Assembly: GCA_938743325.2 (NCBI GenBank)
Contig: OW568882.1
Span: 434,001 to 498,000, forward strand
DNA from: Pycnococcus provasolii
Lineage: Eukaryota; Chlorophyta; Pseudoscourfieldiophyceae; Pseudoscourfieldiales; Pycnococcaceae
DNA length: 64,000 bases
Direction: 5' to 3'
Position numbers and translations under genes: made by a program. The notes under the pieces were generated by a model. That model searched no databases and had not been told where the DNA came from. It was given only the letters and a program-made list of their open reading frames with translations. Below, one piece after another: positions 38,663-47,225 of the stretch. Within the stretch, counting starts at the first letter, position 1. Every line of letters begins with the position of its first letter.

Positions 38663-41101
38663 ATGCCGTACTTGCCTCCTCATCTGCGCTCTAGTGGTGG
38701 TGGTGGTCCTGGTGGTTCGCCTGCTGGTGGTGGTGGTCCTGGTGGTGGTGGTGGTCCTGGTGGTGGTGGTGGATCAGGTGGTGGTGGTGGATCAGGTGGT
38801 GGATCAGGTGGTGGTGGTGGATCAGGTGGTGGTGGTGGTGGATCAGGTGGTGGTGGTGGATCAGGTGGTGGTGGTGGTTCGCATTTTCGTGGTGATCATC
38901 CTCCGCGGGGAGGGGGAGGAAGTTCGGCGTCGCCAGGTGACTACGGTGGTGCGTTTGGAGATAACAGGTCGAGAGGGGGTCCTGGTGGTGGTGGACGAGA
39001 CTTCTCACCCAGCTATGGGGGTGGTGACCCGAGGTACGACAACTCAAGAGGAGGAGGGGGACGTGGAGGAGGATACGACAATGATCGGCGTGGAGGAGGA
39101 TACGGTGGTGGAGGCGATCGACGCGGCAACTACGACAACGACCGGCGAGGAGGATACGACGATCGACGAGGAGGATACGGCGGCGGAGGATACGACGACC
39201 GACGCGGGGGATACGGCGGAGGAGGAGGCCGGTCGCCGTACGACGACCGACGAGGTTCAGGTGGAGGGGACCCGAGGTATGGAGGGGGAGCAGGACGACC
39301 GCCGTCCGCGCGGTTTGGAAGCCCAAGCCCGATGGTTGGCGACGCACAGCCACCGTCGCCCGCACCGCCGCCAGCGCCGTCAGACATGTCAGCAGGATCG
39401 TCTCCCACGCAGCAGCACGGTGCGCCGACATCCGGACTCTTCGTCGAGTGGAGTCCCACGGAGCGCGTCAAGAACCTCACCGACGAACAGACGAACGAAA
39501 TACGCAAAAGGCTCAACGTTACCGTGGATCAGAAGACGTCCGACAGCTCGAAAAGCGTCGATACGCTCGCTCGCATCGCGCCGCCCGTCGAAGGGTTCGA
39601 GGATATGGCGCTGCATCCCAACATCGTCGCGGACATTCGGTACCACGACTACGAGCGTCCGACGCCCATCCAGGCGCAGGCGATGCCCGTGGCACTCAGC
39701 AACCGCGACATACTCGGGTGTGCCCAAACAGGAAGCGGCAAGACGGCTGCGTACAGCATTCCCATGATCCAGCACTGCATACACCTGCGCGAAGCGGCGA
39801 AGCGATCCGGCGCGAGGTTAGAGCGTGGCCCCGCAGGGCTCGTGCTGGCGCCGACGCGTGAGCTCGCGCAGCAGATCGAGCAGGAGTGCCGCGCCTTCAC
39901 GCGGTCGAGCACGGGACTCGTGCGCTCGTGCATCGTCGTCGGAGGCGCCAACATGGGCGAGCAGCGCGGTGAGCTGCGCAGTGGCGTGGACATCGTCGTC
40001 GCGACGCCAGGGCGCTTCGTCGATCACCTGCAGCAGGGCAACACTAACCTGTGGCGCGTCTCATTCGTCGTGCTCGACGAGGCGGATCGCATGCTCGACA
40101 TGGGATTCGAGCCGCAGATTCGCGATGTTATGGGTGCTCTGAAGGAGCGGCCTGTGCCGCAGGACAACAAGGTGGCAGTGCAGTTGGGCAAGTCGTACCA
40201 GACGCTTCTGTTCTCCGCCACCATGCCCCCCGAGATTGAGGAGCTCGCGAACGTGTACCTCACAGATCCGGTCCAGGTGAAGGTGGGAGCTGTCTCCACA
40301 CCCACGGCAAACGTGAGCCAGACGCTGCAGAAGGTTCCGCAGGAAGAGAAGCCTCCGGAGCTGCTGCAGGCGCTTATGACGGAGTACGTGCAGCTGTACC
40401 AAAACAGCGGCGGCGCAGGTACCGGGCGCTTCGAGAATGCGCCGCTTACGATCATTTTTGTGGAGAGGAAAGCGCGGTGCGACGACATCGTCGACTTTTT
40501 GAACGAGGAGTTCGAGGCGCGGCAAGCCCAGATGGGCTTCGAACTCCGTGCGGTGGCACTTCACGGCGGGCGGGCTCAGCACGAGAGAGAGCAGGCATTG
40601 AATGACTTCACGAATAAGCGCGTTCCGATTCTGGTCGCAACGGACGTTGCGAGCCGAGGTCTCGACGTTTCCGGTGTCGCTCTCGTGGTGAACTTTGACT
40701 TGCCACAGAGCTTCGAGGATTACGTGCATCGCATCGGCCGCACGGGCCGAGCAGGCACGATTGGCAAGGCTGTGAGTTTCTACACCGACCGCGACAGCTT
40801 CGTGGTGGTTCAGGTGAAGCGCGCATTGGCAGAATTGGAGGCTGGCAACGTGCACGCCTTTCAGACGGGAAAGGCTGCACGTCAGAAGGAGAAGGAGGAC
40901 AAGGAGGCTTTCCGCGCGGCGGTGGCAAACGGCGGTGCGGCACCTCGTCCAGCTGCGGATGGCGACGCTCCTCCGATGGCTGGCAGCGGCGTGCAGATCT
41001 TGGACGAAAAGCTGAAGCACTTGGCGCTCTTCCAGAATTCTCCCAACGTCGCCGGCGGTGGCAGTGGCGGTGGTGCGGCGGACGACGCGTGGGACGACTA
41101 G
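38663..41101 (+). CDS. DED1: DEAD-box RNA helicase, DDX3/Ded1 subfamily
   Basis: 812 residues. It unwinds mRNA 5' leaders to help start translation. The start MPYLPPHLRSS keeps the PPHLR eIF4E-binding-like motif seen near the start of Ded1/DDX3. A very long Gly-rich RG/RGG region (about 12-240, with DDRRGGYGGG repeats) follows. The helicase core is complete: Q motif (PTPIQAQAMPV), AQTGSGKT (354-361), PTRELAQQ, TPGR, DEAD (472-475), SAT (518-520), ATDVASRGLDV and HRIGRTGRAG (about 689). FEDMALHPNIVADIRYHDY before the Q motif matches DDX3. An upstream ATG at 38606 is also in frame, but the conserved motif favours 38663. GGT repeats at 38690-38880 form a coding microsatellite. Confidence 0.95.
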   Translation: MPYLPPHLRSSGGGGPGGSPAGGGGPGGGGGPGGGGGSGGGGGSGGGSGGGGGSGGGGGGSGGGGGSGGGGGSHFRGDHPPRGGGGSSASPGDYGGAFGDNRSRGGPGGGGRDFSPSYGGGDPRYDNSRGGGGRGGGYDNDRRGGGYGGGGDRRGNYDNDRRGGYDDRRGGYGGGGYDDRRGGYGGGGGRSPYDDRRGSGGGDPRYGGGAGRPPSARFGSPSPMVGDAQPPSPAPPPAPSDMSAGSSPTQQHGAPTSGLFVEWSPTERVKNLTDEQTNEIRKRLNVTVDQKTSDSSKSVDTLARIAPPVEGFEDMALHPNIVADIRYHDYERPTPIQAQAMPVALSNRDILGCAQTGSGKTAAYSIPMIQHCIHLREAAKRSGARLERGPAGLVLAPTRELAQQIEQECRAFTRSSTGLVRSCIVVGGANMGEQRGELRSGVDIVVATPGRFVDHLQQGNTNLWRVSFVVLDEADRMLDMGFEPQIRDVMGALKERPVPQDNKVAVQLGKSYQTLLFSATMPPEIEELANVYLTDPVQVKVGAVSTPTANVSQTLQKVPQEEKPPELLQALMTEYVQLYQNSGGAGTGRFENAPLTIIFVERKARCDDIVDFLNEEFEARQAQMGFELRAVALHGGRAQHEREQALNDFTNKRVPILVATDVASRGLDVSGVALVVNFDLPQSFEDYVHRIGRTGRAGTIGKAVSFYTDRDSFVVVQVKRALAELEAGNVHAFQTGKAARQKEKEDKEAFRAAVANGGAAPRPAADGDAPPMAGSGVQILDEKLKHLALFQNSPNVAGGGSGGGAADDAWDD

Positions 41102-41452
41102 AGAAGAGAGAGACAGACAGACAGACAGACATGTCGCTAATCTCGAGAAAAGGAAAAACTAGACAGCTAGAATACTGAATACGTATGAAAGGTACCCCGT
41201 ACATATAAAGTTCTATTATCAGTATGTCATTTTAATAAGACACCGACAGACATCGCTTGAAACGAAACGAAACAATCCAAAATCACTAAACAAAACGCCG
41301 TGTGTGACCACACGGCAGATCACACGTCTCCGATGAAAGTTCCTCCAGACATATAGGCACGTCGAGCACACGTCGTCGGACATGGTGGACTCTGGCGTTT
41401 CTGCTGCAACACAAAAAAAAAGTATCCGCCGAATACATGCATATGTGGGTGA
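41102..41452. other. 3' intergenic region
   Basis: Separates the convergent helicase gene and the membrane-protein gene. It holds an (ACAG)n microsatellite at about 41110-41131 just after the helicase stop. No gene. Confidence 0.6.
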
Positions 41453-42376
41453 TCAATGTCTGTCACTCGCGGTGTGGATCGCGCAACACACAACCAGCAT
41501 TGCGAACTGGAACACGGCCTGATGACCTGAACTCATGCGTACGTTTGCCAACATTCCGATCACGCTCAGTGTGAATAGCACACGATTCTCCACCGCCAGC
41601 TCCGACACGAGGAGCGTGCCTGGAACCGCCCAAATGACGAAGGGAGGAATGTAGAGAAGAATCGCGACGAGGGGCGAGATGATCTTCTTGAACTTGAGGG
41701 TGTGGATGAACACGCCGATCGTCAGGTTGTATCCTCCTCCGAGCATGACCGCGTAGGACAGCCACCGGTGCCATGACGTCAGGCCTCGCACGAACGCCAC
41801 GTAGTTCACGAAATACCCCAACATGTGCTTCCCGAGGATGTACGCCACCTTTGTAACGTACGCCGAAGTCTGCATCAGGCGCGCGTTCTTCTCCGTTGTC
41901 GTATCGTTTCGGATCTCTTGGTCCGAGGATCGCTTCTGCACGAAGGACGTCTTGGGGAAGAAGGGACGTATCGCGTGGTACGGGAAGAAGACGAACGCGA
42001 GCTCCACCGCGGTGCCCTTTGTCCACTCGGCGAGACAAGGTGTGTTCTGCACGCTGGCGTATATGGAGACGATCACGAAGAACGCGTTCTCGGCAACGAA
42101 TGCCCGCGATATCGTCCCCCGATCAGAGAAGTAGTTCTGCTTATCCTTGCGACTCAAGAATCGAAACGAACGAAACGCGACGCCCGTCTGGATCAGGCCG
42201 TGGCACAGAAGAGCGCACATACGACAGCCATAGTAAGGATCGGATACGAAGGTATCGCGCTCCACCGCCAGCATAAGGCGTGCCATGTCGACCCAATTGA
42301 ACAGGTACAACAGACCCACGACACGATGCGCCCTGAAGTCACGACGAACCCAGAATCGAATCCATTCTTCAAACAT
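41453..42376 (-). CDS. Multi-pass membrane protein, unknown family
   Basis: 307 residues from the ATG at 42376. At least six hydrophobic segments are visible, including VVGLLYLFNWVDMARLMLAV, FVAENAFFVIVSIYASV, VELAFVFFPYHAIRPFF, AILLYIPPFVIWAVPGTLLV and FTLSVIGMLANV. A charged loop (KRSSDQEIRNDTTTEKNARL) lies near the middle. No transporter or enzyme motif is recognised. Cys and aromatic content look typical of an ER or plasma-membrane protein. Balanced composition throughout and no competing frame of similar quality support it as real. Confidence 0.65.
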   Translation of the reverse strand: MFEEWIRFWVRRDFRAHRVVGLLYLFNWVDMARLMLAVERDTFVSDPYYGCRMCALLCHGLIQTGVAFRSFRFLSRKDKQNYFSDRGTISRAFVAENAFFVIVSIYASVQNTPCLAEWTKGTAVELAFVFFPYHAIRPFFPKTSFVQKRSSDQEIRNDTTTEKNARLMQTSAYVTKVAYILGKHMLGYFVNYVAFVRGLTSWHRWLSYAVMLGGGYNLTIGVFIHTLKFKKIISPLVAILLYIPPFVIWAVPGTLLVSELAVENRVLFTLSVIGMLANVRMSSGHQAVFQFAMLVVCCAIHTASDRH

Positions 42377-42929
42377 CACCACGTCTGAAAAACGCCACAC
42401 TCACTCGCGTGCGCACGCGTGGATCGGGACCCTTGTCAGGGATTTGCGAATGTACCACACACGCAGCTAATGTACCACACACGCAGCTACACACCCAACC
42501 TCGCTAGAACAGCACACGAAGCAGGCACGACGCGGAGGCGGAAAAGAGTGATGAAGGCACGAAGCAGGCGAAGCAGGCCAAGAAACACAAGGTGAAGGGA
42601 CGTTTCTCTCCTAACCCCGAATGAATTCAATCACTGGGCTTCTTTCTTTCTAACCCCCAATCCATCCTTATCTGTTTTTTTTCCTCGCGCCGCTTCTGAG
42701 CGCTCCTTTTTCGCTTTCGCAACATTATCCGGGAAGCCGCCTTCATCCTGCCTTCATCTTCACCTTCATCCCGAACACGTGGAACGCGTCGCTGGCCAGA
42801 TTATCTGCCTTGTGTTGTTAGCCCTTTAAAGGTGCCCTCTAATCTTGCTCGCCTACGATTGTTTCTTTTATCTTTTTTTGTTTTATTTTCTTACTGGTAC
42901 TCATAGATAGATAGATATCTCTTCCCGTT
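42377..42929. other. Divergent promoter region
   Basis: Lies between the membrane-protein gene and the Ser-rich gene. A duplicated 20-base segment (AATGTACCACACACGCAGCT, about 42450-42488) and an ATAGATAG repeat at 42905-42917 are present. No gene. Confidence 0.55.
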
Positions 42930-43544
42930 ATGGTATCGTTCAGCTCATCATCATCATCCATGTCGTCTCGTTCGTCGTCGGCGGCGCCATCAGGGTCGGC
43001 GTCGTCGTCGTCATCGTCTCAGCGTTCTTCGTCATCTCGGTCTCTCTCTAGTGGCCCGTCTACTCGTGATATTCTCGTGATGTCCCTGGGAGTTTCTGGT
43101 GTGGTGTTTCTATACAAGAAGCGAAATTCGCTCATGAAGTGGTTCGAAGGTAAAATGGGGAAATCTGGGGCTGGGTCGTCGTCATCTGGCGCGTCAGCGG
43201 GTGGTCGTTCGGCATTCGCGTTTCCGAAAGGCGATGCATCAGCAGGGACGGCGTCACCACAGGGGGGCGTTCCCGCGCCGGCGACGCAGCGTATGGCCGG
43301 AGGACGGCGCGTCAACAACAAAAAGTCTGCAGCTTCCAAAAAAGCACGCGCGACGGCACGAGAGGCAAAACGCGCAGAGCAGGAGAGAAAGGCGGACGAG
43401 GAGACGAAGGCGGCAAAGGCCACCAAGGAGGAACGCGATTTGAACAAAAAAATCAACAACATGGCGGACTGGGAGAAGACATTCACCACAAAGTCTGAAT
43501 ACAAAATGGATGCAAGGCTTGGACGACCAGAGCGTCAGCCGTAA
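42930..43544 (+). CDS. Small single-span membrane protein with Ser-rich N-terminus and coiled coil
   Basis: 204 residues. A Ser-rich leader of 45 residues precedes one membrane segment (DILVMSLGVSGVVFLYKK, about 46-64). A Gly/Ala/Ser linker follows, then a strongly charged coiled coil (KKARATAREAKRAEQERKADEETKAAKATKEERDLNKK, about 138-175). It ends with WEKTFTTKSEYKMDARLGR. The overall plan (tail or signal anchor plus coiled coil) suggests an adaptor on an organelle surface. No family is recognised. The start at 42930 is the only upstream ATG. Confidence 0.65.
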   Translation: MVSFSSSSSSMSSRSSSAAPSGSASSSSSSQRSSSSRSLSSGPSTRDILVMSLGVSGVVFLYKKRNSLMKWFEGKMGKSGAGSSSSGASAGGRSAFAFPKGDASAGTASPQGGVPAPATQRMAGGRRVNNKKSAASKKARATAREAKRAEQERKADEETKAAKATKEERDLNKKINNMADWEKTFTTKSEYKMDARLGRPERQP

Positions 43545-43619
43545 GCAAATCGTGTGCGTTTCTTTTTGTGTGTGTGTGTGTCAAATATAATGCTTTTTTT
43601 TTTTTTTCTCTACTCTATT

Positions 43620-44690
43620 CTACCGCATAGTCGTCGGTGACGGCCCGTCGATTGTGTAGAAGTGGCACACCTCGTCCCAGCCGCAGCTCGCAATGAATCC
43701 TTCGCGCAGCGGACTGATGTCAATGCCCACGCAGAACTCCGAGTGTAAGCCGTCCCAAACGCGCATGCAGCTGTTCTCCGTCTCAACGCGCGTATCCCAC
43801 AGCCGAACCGTCATGTCGTACGAACAGCTCAGCATGCGCGCCTCGCTGTGTGGGTCGAAGCAGACGCGGCGAATTGCGTAGTGATGGCCGTGAAGCTGAC
43901 TGACGGGTGCCTCGGGACGTCGCACGTCCCACAGCCCAATCGTCTTGTCGACGTTACCCGTCGCAAAGACGCAGTCCGCGTACTTGTTCCAGTCCACGGA
44001 GAGAACCTCGCTTCGACTTGCGCGCACAGTCAGAACGCTGTGAGGCTGCCTGGTATCCCACACCTTGACGGTTCCATCTCCACTCGCGCTTGCAAAGACG
44101 TCCTTGTGCGCGGCATTCCACGCCGCGGCGTACACGCAGTACGTGTGCTCGTCGAACGACCTTATGGGTGCGCCACCAGGAGCGGCGCCACCGCCAGACA
44201 TGGGAGGTGCTGGCGGACCATTTACGCTCCACAGCTTGAGGCTGTCGTCCCACGACGCGGAGACGAAGCAGTCTCTGCTGACGAGGTTCCACGACACGGC
44301 GTGCACTTCGTGCCTGTGTCCCTCGAAGCTCCTCAGAGGGTTCGCGTGCGGCGGCGCCGCCACGTTCCAGACTTTCACGGAGCCGTCACCGCATGCTGAG
44401 ATGAGAACGTGTTCATTTTCTTCGGACCATGCGCAGTCGTAGATTCCATCCGCGGTATCGAACGCCGCGACGTCGACGCATGACGACATGGATGCGCCAG
44501 GTACACCAGCAGCAGCACCCCCCATCATGGGAGGTGCTCCTGGACCTCCTGGAATTAAGTCAACAACGTGTTGTCTACCGTTTCCGATGATACCAAAGTT
44601 CTGCGACGTGGCAATGGCGACTCTGTCTGGGAAAAACGGACTGAACTTCACCGCGTAGCCGTTGAACGACGTCTTGTAGTAACTCGGCAT
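43620..44690 (-). CDS. PEX7: Peroxin 7, PTS2 receptor
   Basis: 356 residues, about 30 longer than animal PEX7 because of a Gly/Ala/Met-rich loop near 50-70. PEX7 binds proteins with an N-terminal PTS2 signal and brings them to the peroxisome. The start GYAVKFSPFFPDRVAIATSQNFGIIGNG matches the family (GYAxxFSP...AxATAQxxGIxGxG). WD40 repeats follow: CAWSEENEHVLISACGDGSVKVW, SWNLVSRDCFVSASWDDSLKLW, AWNAAHKDVFASASGDGTVKVWDTR, DWNKYADCVFATGNVDKTIGLWDVRR and HYAIRRVCFDPHSEARMLSCSYDMTVRLWDTR. The last repeat ends SCGWDEVCHFY. All repeats are intact. Confidence 0.97.
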   Translation of the reverse strand: MPSYYKTSFNGYAVKFSPFFPDRVAIATSQNFGIIGNGRQHVVDLIPGGPGAPPMMGGAAAGVPGASMSSCVDVAAFDTADGIYDCAWSEENEHVLISACGDGSVKVWNVAAPPHANPLRSFEGHRHEVHAVSWNLVSRDCFVSASWDDSLKLWSVNGPPAPPMSGGGAAPGGAPIRSFDEHTYCVYAAAWNAAHKDVFASASGDGTVKVWDTRQPHSVLTVRASRSEVLSVDWNKYADCVFATGNVDKTIGLWDVRRPEAPVSQLHGHHYAIRRVCFDPHSEARMLSCSYDMTVRLWDTRVETENSCMRVWDGLHSEFCVGIDISPLREGFIASCGWDEVCHFYTIDGPSPTTMR

Positions 44691-44892
44691 GATTTAGGAT
44701 AGTGCGAGCGCTTCCGTGATGTGATGAAGATACGAAACTCGCGTGAAATCCAATCCGGCCTTGGAGTGATGGCCCCCGTGGCAGAGATCTATCGGACCAG
44801 AGGAGGCGGCGAGTGGGTTAGGGTTAGGGTTAGGAGGGGAAGTCAAGTACCAAAAAGTCAGACGAAAAAAAAGTCCCCCGGTCCCCCGGGGC

Positions 44893-45888
44893 ATGGCGTC
44901 CATGACATGCTCCGGGGCGGTTCTTATGGCGGCTTCTGTGGCCTCGGCCGACCACGGAAACGACTGTAACCCCACCCAGTTACCGTCACCGCAGGTGGCA
45001 CGACGCCTCGAGTTTTCTCGCTCGCGCTCGTCCCTGCACGTGACGCACTACGAGGAGGTAGGAACGGTCAACGCCACAGGTCAACGCCACCTTGGTCAGC
45101 GAGTTCGCGCGCACGCGCCGACGCGCGGGCTTGCTGTGCACGGCGTTTACACGGCGAGCCAGTTGCGCTTCCAGCGTGGGTCCAAGGCGTGCGTGCACGG
45201 TGCGACGTGCGTACAAGGTGTTGGTGCCAGGCGCGTGTGCCCGACGGGTGTGCAAGGTTTCCTCACGGCACGTTCGAGGCGCACACTGACGCGTGGTCAG
45301 CGCGTTCGCGCGCGCGCTATGACGCGCGGGCTTGCTGTGCACGGCGTTTGCACGGCGCGCCAGTTGCGTTTCCAGCGTGGGCCCAAGGCGTGCGTGCACG
45401 GTGCGACGTGCGTGCAAGGTGTGTGTGCCAGACGCGTGTGCCCGACAGGTGTGCAAGGTTTCCTCACGGCACGTTCGAGGCGCGCACTGACGCGTGGTCA
45501 GCACGTTCGCGCACGCGCTTTGACGCGCAGGCTTGCTGCGCACGGCGTTTGCACGGCGAGCCAGTTGCGCTTCCAGCGTGGGCCCAGGCGCGTGTGCCAG
45601 ACGTGTGTGCAAGGTTTACTCACGGCACGTCCGAGCTGCGCACTGACGCGTGGTCAGCGCGTTCGCGCACGCGCTCTGACGCGCGGGCTTACAGACGCTG
45701 CTCGTCGAGATCTGCCTCCGTGGGAGGCTCGAGAAAACGACGACGCTCTGGTTGCGGCTGAACCCTGGCCGCGGGCCTTCCCTGCTGAAGCTGCAAGTTC
45801 TGCTGCACCAGCAGGTTGTTTTGCTCGCGGAGCAACTGGATTTGCTCTGCGAGCTCGGGTTGGTCGGCGCCTCCAGGTGCCGCCATGA
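44893..45888 (+). CDS. Possible Arg/Cys-rich tandem-repeat protein
   Basis: A 331-residue open frame from the ATG at 44893. Three to four copies of a 67-residue unit fill its middle (RGLAVHGVCTARQLRFQRG, KACVHGATCVQGV, ARRVCPTGVQGFLTARSRRALTRGQ). The unit length is 201 bases and one copy lacks 45 bases, both multiples of three, so the frame stays open through every copy. The opposite strand is also open for much of this stretch, so which strand is translated, if either, is unclear. No family is recognised. Confidence 0.3.
   Translation: MASMTCSGAVLMAASVASADHGNDCNPTQLPSPQVARRLEFSRSRSSLHVTHYEEVGTVNATGQRHLGQRVRAHAPTRGLAVHGVYTASQLRFQRGSKACVHGATCVQGVGARRVCPTGVQGFLTARSRRTLTRGQRVRARAMTRGLAVHGVCTARQLRFQRGPKACVHGATCVQGVCARRVCPTGVQGFLTARSRRALTRGQHVRARALTRRLAAHGVCTASQLRFQRGPRRVCQTCVQGLLTARPSCALTRGQRVRARALTRGLTDAARRDLPPWEARENDDALVAAEPWPRAFPAEAASSAAPAGCFARGATGFALRARVGRRLQVPP
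45093..45690. repeat. 201-bp tandem repeat, 3-4 copies
   Basis: The anchor TGGTCAGC recurs at 45093, 45294, 45495 and 45651, giving periods of 201, 201 and 156. The third unit carries a 45-base deletion. Units differ by scattered substitutions, so the array is not recent. GC-rich, with many CGCG steps. Confidence 0.9.
45689..45886 (-). other. Short coiled-coil frame
   Basis: A 65-residue minus-strand frame from an ATG at 45886 with a clear leucine-zipper-like heptad stretch (LAEQIQLLREQNNLLVQQNLQLQQ). An acidic/Pro tail ends DEQRL next to the tandem array. It resembles the N-terminal coiled coil of many element or structural proteins, but nothing longer can be assigned. It could be a fragment. 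Confidence 0.3.
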
Positions 45889-46069
45889 AACTGTGGACAC
45901 AGTCCTACAGTGACCTCTGCGCGTAACTCCGACGCGCGAGTGCTTGATGTCGACGCAAGGTGCGGCGACAAAAGCACAGGATGCCACGCCCAGGCCGCGG
46001 CAGGAGAAGGGAGCCCGCCCGCCCGCCCGAAGGAAGGAAGGGAAGAACCCAACCCTGCTAACGCCTGAT

Positions 46070-46195
46070 TAGGGTTAGGGTTAGTGGGTTAGGGTTAGTG
46101 GGTTAGTGGGTTAGTGGGTTAGTGGGTTAGGGTTAGTGGGTTACTGGGTTCGGGTTCGGGTTATTAGTGGGTTAGTGGGTTAGGGTTCGGGTTAT
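46070..46195 (+). repeat. Degenerate telomere-like repeat block
   Basis: About 125 bases of GGGTTAGGGTTAGT and TGGGTTAG units with GGGTTCGGGTTC variants, ending less than 100 bases before the start codon at 46283. Confidence 0.85.
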
Positions 46196-46282
46196 CAATT
46201 TGGTTCGTCGGTCGCGTATTCTTCCTTTCCCCTGCCTGGGTCGTCATTTTTAATCATTTTTTGAGGGCCAGCTCCTTCCCAT

Positions 46283-46921
46283 ATGGCGTCTTCGTCATCC
46301 ATGGCGTCAGCTCCTCCTCCCTCTTCGTGGTCTTCGTCTTCACCTTCCCCTCTCCCTCTCCCTGCCGTGCTCCGTGGACCGGTCGGGTACTTACTATTAG
46401 CTTCCGCAGCGGGAGGTGTGCTTCTCGACCGCGTGTACGCTGGTGCGCAACCGAAGTCCGTGCTGACCGAATCCAATAACGACGTGAACGGAACTCGCAC
46501 ACGCGCTCTGTGGCGATCTTCCGTGTGGGCATCCGTCGCACCTGCACTAGCGACTGCACACGACGAAGAAGCTGTGGTCGCACGCGTGCTCGCACCGCCG
46601 GATGGCGCTTCAGGGGAAACAGGCTTCGACGCGCTGGAAAGCACCGGAGACGTCATGCCGCTCTGGAGCGTCGTGGCGATGCGTCTGGACGGCGTCGCGC
46701 TCATCGCCGCGGGACCGGAGCCGGGCACGGAGCTGTTCTTGGAGGATGCGTTGCGTGCGCTGGGCAAGCTTTTGCGTTCGTTTTTTCCCAAGCGAGTCAC
46801 GGAGACGGAGTTGGCGCAGAACTACACGAAGCTGTGCGTAGTCGTTGACGAGGCGATACTAGAGGGTCACGTCGACACCACGGACGCCGAGCGCGTGAGG
46901 CGAAGCATGAAGATGAAGTAA
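46283..46921 (+). CDS. Small-subunit-like (coatomer zeta / adaptor longin-type) protein
   Basis: 212 residues. The N-terminal 30 residues are Ser/Pro-rich and are followed by a hydrophobic stretch (GPVGYLLLASAAGGVLL). The C-terminal 90 residues resemble coatomer zeta or adaptor small chains: VAMRLDGVALIAAGPEPGTELFLEDALRALGKLLRSFF, then TETELAQNYTKLCVVVDEAILEGHVDTTDAERV. The last part parallels the zeta-COP pattern LFLAVDExVDGGxILExDPxxV. The N-terminal longin strands are weak and an Ala-rich insert is present, so this may be a divergent zeta-COP, another adaptor chain or an unrelated longin protein. Confidence 0.5.
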   Translation: MASSSSMASAPPPSSWSSSSPSPLPLPAVLRGPVGYLLLASAAGGVLLDRVYAGAQPKSVLTESNNDVNGTRTRALWRSSVWASVAPALATAHDEEAVVARVLAPPDGASGETGFDALESTGDVMPLWSVVAMRLDGVALIAAGPEPGTELFLEDALRALGKLLRSFFPKRVTETELAQNYTKLCVVVDEAILEGHVDTTDAERVRRSMKMK

Positions 46922-47225
46922 GTGAATCACCCGTGGACACATGCATGTGTCACATGTCTATGTAGTAAGAAACGAAATGAGTTGTATCAAAAACATGGAA
47001 AAAAACGCCCTACTCCAAGCCCGAACAAAGCCCGAATGGCGAAATCAAGAGTTAGGGGTTTCAGTTAGGGGTTACACAGTAACACAGCCACACAGTGACA
47101 CAGGGTAATTCGTTTCGGGGTTTAGGAAGTCCGTTCCCTTTTGGGAGGAGGTGTTGTGGTTGAATGTGAAGGTTCGTCTTGGCAAGGTTCGTGAGCATCC
47201 TGGTGAGCAGCAGCGCCACTCGCGT

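Noticed and set aside
38694-39767. Long alternative frames over the Gly-rich part of the helicase gene
   Set aside because: They are produced by the GGT/GGA repeats of the real DDX3-like frame and stop once the conserved core begins.
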